A stretch of 9,472 bases of DNA from contig JAGLQA010000480.1 in NCBI GenBank assembly GCA_023137075.1, positions 1 through 9,472 on the forward strand. The letters are read 5' to 3'. Shown here piece by piece: positions 1 to 6,896 of this stretch. Source of the DNA: Candidatus Aminicenantota bacterium (GTDB taxonomy: Bacteria; Acidobacteriota; Aminicenantia; UBA2199). How positions within the stretch are numbered: the stretch's first letter is position 1; each line of letters begins with the position of its first letter. Below the pieces are notes generated by a model that had not been told where the DNA came from, did not search any database, and was given only the letters and a program-made list of their open reading frames with translations. The position numbers and the translations under genes are program-made.

Positions 1-2810
1 TCAAAGGGATAATCCTGGTTCTCAAAGGCTCGCAGCGTTTTTTCTTTGACCTCCTTTAGAAAATCGATAAAGGTTTTTTCCGCCACGGGATGGCTTCTCA
101 GTGTGAGGGTGTTTACGAACATACCGATGACTTTTTGCAGGTCGGCATGGTCACGGCCGGCAGTGGGACTTCCGACGACAATATCCTCCTGACCGGATAA
201 TTTCGCCAGCAGCACGTTAAATAGTGCTAACACGATCATATACAATGTGACTTCCTGTTCTAAGGCCAACCGGTTTAAAGCTTTCTTTTCGTTTCCGGCA
301 ATAGTAAAACGCACCACGCGTCCCTCAAAACTTTGCAGCGCGGGCCGAACATAATCGGTGGGCAAATTCAACACCGGGATGTCCCCTGGAAATTCGCCTA
401 ACCAGAATTCTTCCTGTTTTTTCAGCTGCCCGGTTTCCACCTGTTTCCGGTTTTTTTGCCATTCGGAAAAATCCCGGTACCGGGTTTGCAAAGGGTGTAA
501 TTCCCGTCCTTCATAAAGAAACGTAAAATCCCGGATCAATATGCCGTGGGACACACCATCTGCCGCAATATGATGCATATCGACCATTAGGATGTGCTCA
601 TCGCTTCCGGTATCGATTAACCCGGCGCGCAGCAACGGTGCCCGGGACAGATCAAAGGGCCGGACAAAACGGTCGATGATGCCGGTTTCCTGATCTCCGG
701 GCACAGCACGCCGTGCCCTTACACTTTTGCTTGCTTCAAAATACTCGATCTCAAATTCTATTTCTTTGGGCCGGTGTATCTTTTGTACCGGTACTTCCGC
801 CACCATAAAAAAGGATGTCCGTAAACTCTCATGCCGCTCAATCAGTTTGTGGAAAGCCCGGGAAAATTCCTCCCTTTTTACCTCACCTTTCAGTCGGACG
901 AAAGTCTGGGTATTGTAACCGGTATTTCCGTGTTCCATTTGCTGGACCACAAAAAGGCGGTTCTGGGCCGATGACAGGGGATAATACTCCTTTTCTTCAG
1001 CATTTTTTATAGACTGGTATATCTCGGTGGAGGCGGCCCTTATCCTATCTGCCTGCTCCTCGATGGTTACATGTTCGAAAAGTTCCGCTAAGGACAGCCT
1101 GACATGAAATTCCCTGTGAACCCGGGCGCTCAGGGTCATGGCATTCAAGGAATTCCCACCCAATTCCAGAAAGGAATTCCGGATACCGATGTTATCTTCT
1201 TCTATCCCCAACAGTTCGGACCAGATATTCCGCATACGTCTTTCCATACTATTTCCCGGTGGAACGACATCTCTTAGCCCGGCTTCAAGGAGACTGTGCA
1301 GGCTTTTATAATCGATCTTACCGTTGGGATTCCGGGGAATCTCGTTCACCTGTTCGACCCGGGTCGGCGCCATATAGGCGGGCAATTCCTGCTTGATATA
1401 TTCCTTTAAAATAGCGATGTCTGCGTCTTCATTTTCCCCGACCTGCCGATCCGTGGTTATAAATAGACACAATTGCTCATTAAAAGACGATATTTCCTCT
1501 TTTAAGGCCACGGCCTCATTAACCCGGGGGTGCTTCTCCAGCACGTTCTCTATCTCCTCCAACTCCACTCGGACACCCCGAATTTTGACCTGGCGGTCAT
1601 TCCGGCCTAAAAGTTCAAAATCGCCACCCGGGAGCACCCTACCTATATCGCCTGTGGCATACAGTTTATCCTCAGGGTCGTCGTTAAAGGGATTGGAGAT
1701 AAACTTCTCCTCGTTTAAAGAGCGTTCATTATAATATCCATGGGTGCGGAAGGGGGTGCGGATATAAATTTCGCCCACCCTTTTCCCGGTGCACGTTTTC
1801 ATCTTCCTGTCTAAGATTATGAGCCGGGCGCCTTTCATGGGCTTGCCGATGGGGATGCGTTCCCGTTTCGTGTCCTCCTGCCGGATCGGGTAAAAGGTTT
1901 TAATCATGGTGGTTTCCGAAGGACCGTAAAAGTTCACCAACCGAATGCGTTCGCCAAAGGTATTATACCAATTCACCAGACCAGCAGGGTTGATCTTTTC
2001 CCCGGATAAGAATACAAATTTAAGGTTCTTAAACAGGCCGTTGCCGAGATTATTATTGTTTAACAACCTGAAAAAACCGGGCACGCAGTGAATGGCATTG
2101 ACGGCAGAGCGGTCGGTCCACCGGGTCAATTCATCGGAATTTAAGAGGATATTATCACTGCCGGGTATACAAACCCTGCCACCACTGCATAAGGGCACAA
2201 ATATATCCCGTAAAAAGGCATCGAATCCAGGATTGATAAACTGGCTGAAACGAAAAGTCTCGTCTATTCCGAAAGTGTCGATTTCCCAGTTGATAAAATG
2301 CAGGAGACTTTTGTTCTTACCGACGATGGCTTTGGGCGTACCGCTGCTGCCTGAGGTAAAATAGATGTAAATTTTATCTTCTCCGTTATAGAGCCGCCCT
2401 GGTTTGCTGTTTGATTCCGGGATTTCTTCTATTTCCGAGAGATTGGTTATGCCCCAATCTGCGGTTAGGAAAGCGATCCGTCCGGTATCGGTAAAAGCAT
2501 ACTTAATATGGGTTTTTTTGACCATCTGGGTCAACCGGCTGTCCGGGTGTGCCAAATCTAAGGGCACGAATACACAGCCAGCTTTGAGAATACCGATCAG
2601 GGTCCGGATGAACGATACCCGGTCGTCAAAGGAAATTCCGATAAAGGTCTCTTTTTTTATGCCTTCCCGGATGATGAGATTCGCGACCGAGTCGGAGCTT
2701 ATATCCAATTCCGCGTAACTGAGAAAACGGTCGCCATATTCAAGGGCGATTCTATCCCGACAGCTCCGCAAACTTTCACATAATCTTGCCTGGAAGTGGT
2801 TCTTTTTCAT
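1..2810 (-). CDS. NRPS, 5' part: A, PCP, C (3' end outside window)
   Basis: I translated the minus strand from the ATG at 2810 and found 936 uninterrupted codons to the left edge, where it stops inside a C domain at AFENQDYPF. The protein begins directly with an A domain (about 5-500), with no C domain or long linker before it. Cores seen are FTSGSSGTPKAIV (TSGSSG at 152-157), FYGPSETT, YATGDIGRV, GRNDRQVKIRGVRVELEEIE and GKIDYKSL (catalytic Lys 498). The A domain is atypical: LKAGCVFVPLD replaces LKAGGAYLPID, PKA replaces PKG in core 3, and core 4 reads FDAFLRDIFVPL. Hand-read specificity positions are D-A-R-H-F-S-F-M-I-K, which I cannot match to a known substrate. The PCP has FLELGGNSL with Ser 554. 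The C domain shows SSAQNRLFV, RHESLRTSF and HHIAADG (746-752). GGAG lies 9 bases upstream and overlaps the preceding gene's end. It is translated with the previous NRPS, whose terminal C domain probably completes this first module. Confidence 0.95.
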   Translation of the reverse strand, partial: MKKNHFQARLCESLRSCRDRIALEYGDRFLSYAELDISSDSVANLIIREGIKKETFIGISFDDRVSFIRTLIGILKAGCVFVPLDLAHPDSRLTQMVKKTHIKYAFTDTGRIAFLTADWGITNLSEIEEIPESNSKPGRLYNGEDKIYIYFTSGSSGTPKAIVGKNKSLLHFINWEIDTFGIDETFRFSQFINPGFDAFLRDIFVPLCSGGRVCIPGSDNILLNSDELTRWTDRSAVNAIHCVPGFFRLLNNNNLGNGLFKNLKFVFLSGEKINPAGLVNWYNTFGERIRLVNFYGPSETTMIKTFYPIRQEDTKRERIPIGKPMKGARLIILDRKMKTCTGKRVGEIYIRTPFRTHGYYNERSLNEEKFISNPFNDDPEDKLYATGDIGRVLPGGDFELLGRNDRQVKIRGVRVELEEIENVLEKHPRVNEAVALKEEISSFNEQLCLFITTDRQVGENEDADIAILKEYIKQELPAYMAPTRVEQVNEIPRNPNGKIDYKSLHSLLEAGLRDVVPPGNSMERRMRNIWSELLGIEEDNIGIRNSFLELGGNSLNAMTLSARVHREFHVRLSLAELFEHVTIEEQADRIRAASTEIYQSIKNAEEKEYYPLSSAQNRLFVVQQMEHGNTGYNTQTFVRLKGEVKREEFSRAFHKLIERHESLRTSFFMVAEVPVQKIHRPKEIEFEIEYFEASKSVRARRAVPGDQETGIIDRFVRPFDLSRAPLLRAGLIDTGSDEHILMVDMHHIAADGVSHGILIRDFTFLYEGRELHPLQTRYRDFSEWQKNRKQVETGQLKKQEEFWLGEFPGDIPVLNLPTDYVRPALQSFEGRVVRFTIAGNEKKALNRLALEQEVTLYMIVLALFNVLLAKLSGQEDIVVGSPTAGRDHADLQKVIGMFVNTLTLRSHPVAEKTFIDFLKEVKEKTLRAFENQDYPF

Positions 2811-2819
2811 CGATGAAAT

Positions 2820-2826
2820 CTCCTTA
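2820..2826 (-). promoter_or_regulatory. Ribosome binding site of the third NRPS, overlapping the preceding stop codon
   Basis: TAAGGAG on the minus strand; its TAA is the stop codon of the upstream NRPS (2824-2826), and its GGAG ends 9 bases before the ATG at 2810. The overlap suggests translational coupling of the two synthetases. Confidence 0.8.
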
Positions 2827-5800
2827 GCATTCATTTTCCAGGTCATCGGTAAACCGGGATAGTTCTTCATTGGGTGTAGAACCGGTTCGCGCGGCGATTG
2901 TGTTCAACCGGCGGTCGGGGTTTTCCAGTATGGATGATAAAATCCCTTTAAAATTATCGATAAACATGTCGATGGTTTCTTCTTTAAACAGCGTGGTGCT
3001 GTATTCGAAATTAAAATAGAGTATGTTTTCCTTTTCCGCCCCCCACAAGGTGATATCAAATTTTGATACCAGGCTTTCCCCCGGGTAGGATTTTATTTTT
3101 AGCCCGGGAATTTCAACGGCCGGTATGTCCGCGTAAATGACGCTAATGTTCTGGAACATGAACAGCACATCGAAGATGGGATTCCTGGCGGGATCGGTCT
3201 TTTCGACCACCTTATCCACCAGCTCTTCGAATTGATAGTCCTGGTTTTCAAAACTCTCAAGGGTTCTCCACTTCACCTGGTGGAGAAACTCGCGGAAGGT
3301 TTTTTCCCCACGGGGAAAATTCCGCAGCGGCAAGGTATTGACAAACATTCCCAATACCTGCTCCAGATCGGCATGACTTCTTCCGGCAGTGGAGGTGCCG
3401 ACCACGATATCCTCCTGGCCGCTGACCGAAGACAACAGGACGTAAAAAAGCGCGAGCAGCATGGTAAACAGGGTGACTTCTTCTTTTAACGCCAGGGCTA
3501 TTAAGGCCCGGGAATCCCGGTCCTTTATGCTAAATTCTCTCACGTTTCCGGCGAAACCTTTTACCGCGGGTCTCTTAAAGTCGGTGGGCAGGTCCAACAC
3601 CGGTATGCCTATATTAAATTGATCTAACCAGAAGTGTTCCTGTTTTTTGAGTACCCCTTCTTCTTTGCGCCGGTTTTGCCATTCCGAATAATCTTTATAC
3701 TGCATGCGGGGTTCTGCTAATCCTTTGCCGCCATAAAGCGCCATTATCTCTTTTACAAAGAGACTCATGGATATTCCGTCTGTGATAATATGATGGGTGT
3801 CTACCAGTAAAATAGTCTCGGTTTCACCGGTTCCCAGCAGCGCCGCCCGCAATAAGGGCGCCTTTGATAAATCAAAGGGTCTGACAAAATTCCTGATCCA
3901 CTGCTCCTGCCGCGCCGTCGCTTCCGCTTCGTTTTTTGCCGCCCGTGTCATATCAACGTATTCGATTGAAAAATCGACCAGCTTGTGGATCTTCTGCATG
4001 GGTTCACCGTCCACGTCTTCAAAAGAGGTGCGCAAACTCTCATGCCTGCGGATTATTTCCCTGAAACTATCCTGCAATTTTTCCAGGTTCAGTTCCCCTT
4101 CCAGGATAACGCGAAGAGGGATGTTGTAACCGGTACCGTCCACTGATAACTGCTCTACAATATACAACCGTCTCTGGGCTGAAGACAACGGGTAATATTT
4201 TTTTTCGGGTGCGACCGGGATGGCGGTAAATGTTTCCCTTTCGCTTCCTTTTATGTGTTCCGCAATTCTTCGGAGGGTTTGGATCTTAAAGATATCGACG
4301 AGTTGAATCTTCACATCGAATTGTTTGTGAATCCTGGAGGCAATAATTATGGCTTTCAGCGAATTGCCACCTAAGTCGAAGAAGTTGTCATCTATACCTA
4401 TTTCCCCTTTGTCTACCGCTAACACCCGGTTCCATATCCCGACCAGATCTTCCTCGATCTCGTCCCGCGGGGCGACATACACCCGGTCCGCGGATGCCTG
4501 AAGTTCGGGCAGCGCCCTGCGGTCGATTTTTCCACTGCGTGTTACCGGCAGTTTCGCCACCTGCACATAAAACCAGGGCACCATGTAACCGGGTAGTTTT
4601 TCACCTAAGTAATCCCGCAAATCCGCTATTTTTAAGGGAATAGAGGCAGAAAAATAACCGACTAAGTACTTATCACCACTTTCTTCCCGCTTTTCAATAA
4701 CCACGGCTTCATCGATATCGGGATGCCGGAGCAGACAACTTTCGATCTCACCTAACTCGATGCGGTAGCCTCTCACCTTGACCTGGTCATCGATCCGACC
4801 TAAAAATTCGATATTGCCGTCGGGCAGCCAGCGGGCCAGGTCACCGGTTCGATATATTCGCTGACCAGGTAAAAAAGGATTGGGGAGAAAACGCTCCGAC
4901 GTTAATTCCGGCTGGTTGAGGTAACCCCGGGTTACACCGGCACCGGAGATACACAATTCCCCGCCGATCCCGGTGGGTTGGGGCAAACCGTCCCTATCCA
5001 GGATAAAGATTTTATAATTGGCTATGGGTTTTCCGATGGGAACATTCTTTCCTAAGGGCGGCGTACAACGATAGTAAGAAGCGCATACAGTGGTTTCCGT
5101 GGGACCGTAGGTATTATAAACAGTGCCTGATTGCAAAAAATGTTCTATATATTCCCCTTTTAATACATCTCCACCGCTGATAACGGTTTCGACACAGCCC
5201 AGGTTACCTATCCTGTCGAGTTCAAGCAGCAATAGGGGTGTGCAATCAACGACGTTTACCTTGTGTTTAACGATAAAACCGGACAACATATCAATATTCA
5301 AAACTTCGGCCCTGGAGGTAATGGCCACTTTTCCTCCTCTCAGCAGAACCGGGAATACTTCTTCGACAAATACATCAAAGGCAAAGGTGGATTGCTGCAG
5401 TACCGTATCTTTTTCCGCAAATGCAAACTCGTGATCAAAAGCAAACAAGTAGGCGACCACATTCCGGTGTTCGACCAGTACGCCCTTGGGAAAACCGGTG
5501 GTGCCGGAGGTATAGATGACATAGGCCAGGTCACCGGCAGATGAACACAAAGGTGGGTGATCCAATGAGGCCATGGCAGGCCGGACCCCTTCCCGGGAAT
5601 CTATTTCTTCTAAAAAAAGGATTTCTCCTTGCCAACTTCCTGCTATACCGGCCGCCTCAAAAGATCGCCGGTCGGTTAGCAATATTTTTTCGCCGCTGTC
5701 ACTTAGCATAAAGCGAACCCGCCCGGGTGGAGAACCGGGGTCTATGGGCAGGTAGGCCCCGCCTGCCTTTAGCACACTCCATATACCGATCATCATCTCC

Positions 5801-6831
5801 AGCGACGGCTCGACCAGGATAGCCACGATGCTGTCGGGGCTCACTCCTTTTTCTATCAGCATGCCTGCCAGCCGGTTAGCTGCCCCGTTCAATTCCCGGT
5901 AGGTAAAACTGCAGGTGATCAACGAAGCCTCGTCACGACTGCCGCGGGATATGAGGGCGACACAATCTGGTGTGCGGTCTACCTGTTCAGCAAACAATTC
6001 ATGGATTTTTTTCTCTTCGGGATATTCCATGTCGGTTAGGTTGAAATTCACCAATATTTTTGTTCTCTCTTCTTCCGACAACATATCTACAGTCGCTAAG
6101 GGGATGTCCATATTATCAAGCGCTTTTCCCAGGAGAATACCGAAATGTTTGATGATCCCTTGAATATTCTCCTTTTCATAAAACCGGGTATTGTACTCCA
6201 GGGTGCCGGCAATGAAACCGGCGCTTCGCAAAAAAGAAAAAAGGATATTGTATGCGATTCCATCAAGATAATTTTTATCATGAATATTTTCCAACAGCAA
6301 TACCACGTCAAAAAGAGGAAACCCGTTTTCGCCAACCGGGATTTTTAAGAGATCGGGCAGCACCGCCAACGGGAAGTTCTGGTTTTCGGAAACGTTGACA
6401 ATGGTTTCCCGTACCTGGAGCAACAGTTCTTTAAAACTCATATTTTTTTCGATCCGGCTGCGGAAGACCAGGATGCGGTTGATAAACTCAGCTTCCTGTT
6501 CCTGTTTTAATACCGGAGCGCCGGTGAGGATATCGCTATTGCCGGTATATTTATGTAGTAACAAAACCAGGCCGGCCGTCAGTACTATGTGAAGTTTAAT
6601 ATCAATACCACCGCTTATTTTCTCCAGCTTTAATACCAATTCAGCGGGGAGATGAAAGGATTCAAGCGCCGGTTTTTGCCCGACCGGTTCGTCCGCTTTT
6701 ACCAGGTTGTGTTCGTAGGGGAAACAACTCTTTTCCGGCTCACCGGCTAATTGCTCCAACCAGAACGCTTTTTCCTTTACATTTTGATGAGCGGCTACAG
6801 CCACTTTATGCGAATAGTGTCTCGCTTCCAT
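2824..6831 (-). CDS. NRPS, complete, 1335 aa: half-C, A, PCP, C
   Basis: Residues 1-255 match only the C-terminal lobe of a condensation domain (KAFWLEQLAG, TGNSDILTGAPV, INRILVFRSRI, SENQNFPL), without the HHxxxDG lobe. An A domain at about 275-770 has all usual cores: LKAGGAYLPID, YTSGTTGFPKG (TSGTTG at 441-446), YGPTETT, YRTGDLARW, GRIDDQVKVRGYRIEL and the catalytic Lys in SGKIDRRALPE (K768). My hand-read specificity positions are D-V-E-D-I-G-T-V-C-K; acidic residues at two pocket positions would suit a basic amino acid, but I am not sure. The PCP has FFDLGGNSL with the phosphopantetheine Ser at 824. A full C domain (about 880-1310) has SSAQRRLY, RHESLRTSF, HHIITDG (1013-1019) and FENQDYQFEEL. 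The tail ends SRFTDDLENEC, TAA. The ATG has GGAG 9 bases upstream, and the frame meets a TGA a few codons above it. The third NRPS starts 13 bases downstream with an A domain, so this C probably serves that module. Confidence 0.97.
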   Translation of the reverse strand: MEARHYSHKVAVAAHQNVKEKAFWLEQLAGEPEKSCFPYEHNLVKADEPVGQKPALESFHLPAELVLKLEKISGGIDIKLHIVLTAGLVLLLHKYTGNSDILTGAPVLKQEQEAEFINRILVFRSRIEKNMSFKELLLQVRETIVNVSENQNFPLAVLPDLLKIPVGENGFPLFDVVLLLENIHDKNYLDGIAYNILFSFLRSAGFIAGTLEYNTRFYEKENIQGIIKHFGILLGKALDNMDIPLATVDMLSEEERTKILVNFNLTDMEYPEEKKIHELFAEQVDRTPDCVALISRGSRDEASLITCSFTYRELNGAANRLAGMLIEKGVSPDSIVAILVEPSLEMMIGIWSVLKAGGAYLPIDPGSPPGRVRFMLSDSGEKILLTDRRSFEAAGIAGSWQGEILFLEEIDSREGVRPAMASLDHPPLCSSAGDLAYVIYTSGTTGFPKGVLVEHRNVVAYLFAFDHEFAFAEKDTVLQQSTFAFDVFVEEVFPVLLRGGKVAITSRAEVLNIDMLSGFIVKHKVNVVDCTPLLLLELDRIGNLGCVETVISGGDVLKGEYIEHFLQSGTVYNTYGPTETTVCASYYRCTPPLGKNVPIGKPIANYKIFILDRDGLPQPTGIGGELCISGAGVTRGYLNQPELTSERFLPNPFLPGQRIYRTGDLARWLPDGNIEFLGRIDDQVKVRGYRIELGEIESCLLRHPDIDEAVVIEKREESGDKYLVGYFSASIPLKIADLRDYLGEKLPGYMVPWFYVQVAKLPVTRSGKIDRRALPELQASADRVYVAPRDEIEEDLVGIWNRVLAVDKGEIGIDDNFFDLGGNSLKAIIIASRIHKQFDVKIQLVDIFKIQTLRRIAEHIKGSERETFTAIPVAPEKKYYPLSSAQRRLYIVEQLSVDGTGYNIPLRVILEGELNLEKLQDSFREIIRRHESLRTSFEDVDGEPMQKIHKLVDFSIEYVDMTRAAKNEAEATARQEQWIRNFVRPFDLSKAPLLRAALLGTGETETILLVDTHHIITDGISMSLFVKEIMALYGGKGLAEPRMQYKDYSEWQNRRKEEGVLKKQEHFWLDQFNIGIPVLDLPTDFKRPAVKGFAGNVREFSIKDRDSRALIALALKEEVTLFTMLLALFYVLLSSVSGQEDIVVGTSTAGRSHADLEQVLGMFVNTLPLRNFPRGEKTFREFLHQVKWRTLESFENQDYQFEELVDKVVEKTDPARNPIFDVLFMFQNISVIYADIPAVEIPGLKIKSYPGESLVSKFDITLWGAEKENILYFNFEYSTTLFKEETIDMFIDNFKGILSSILENPDRRLNTIAARTGSTPNEELSRFTDDLENEC
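6067..6831 (-). other. N-terminal half condensation domain (C-terminal lobe only)
   Basis: These first 255 residues of the complete NRPS align by eye with the second lobe of the full C domains in the neighbouring proteins: TGNSDILTGAPV corresponds to SGQEDIVVGTST, INRILVFR to VNTLPLRN, and SENQNFPL to FENQDYQF. The first lobe, with the SxAQxRL, RHExLRTxF and HHxxxDG motifs, is absent, and a stop codon just upstream of the start excludes a longer reading in this frame. It cannot catalyse condensation by the usual mechanism. I recall similar half-C starts on other bacterial NRPS proteins, so it is likely a stable arrangement, perhaps for docking or for gating the A domain, rather than fresh decay. 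Confidence 0.8.
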
Positions 6832-6840
6832 TGGTATTGA

Positions 6841-6847
6841 CTCCTTA
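6841..6847 (-). promoter_or_regulatory. Ribosome binding site of the complete NRPS
   Basis: TAAGGAG on the minus strand, 9 bases before the ATG at 6831. It supports this start, so the protein genuinely begins with a half C domain. Confidence 0.8.
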
Positions 6848-6873
6848 CTTCATATTTAATAGCGCAGTTTTTC

Positions 6874-6892
6874 AGCGAAAATATGATTCGCT
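6874..6892 (-). other. Short intercistronic inverted repeat (6-bp stem, 7-base loop)
   Basis: In the 65-base gap between the PP-loop gene and the complete NRPS, AGCGAA and TTCGCT form a perfect 6-bp stem around a 7-base loop on the transcript. No run of U follows it in the direction of transcription, so it is not a convincing terminator. It could mark an RNA processing point or be chance. Confidence 0.3.
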
Positions 6893-6896
6893 CCTA

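Noticed and set aside
1393..2718. Open frames on the plus strand of about 90-113 codons, such as 1393-1734 and 2404-2718
   Set aside because: They lie antisense within the third NRPS gene, whose minus-strand translation is a continuous A-PCP-C protein with conserved motifs. They show no recognisable domain.
2810..2826. Frameshift or pseudogene splitting one large NRPS at 2824/2810
   Set aside because: Each side has a proper end: a charged tail with a stop, then a ribosome site and an ATG placed at a natural A-domain start. A sequencing error is not fully excluded.
3230..3900. Near-repeats such as the segments encoding ENQDYPF and RPFDLSKAPLLR, seen three times in the window
   Set aside because: They are the conserved motifs of three paralogous C domains, not a mobile or regulatory repeat.
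6874..6892. Stem-loop between the PP-loop gene and the complete NRPS as an intrinsic terminator
   Set aside because: The stem is only 6 bp and no U-tract follows on the transcribed strand.
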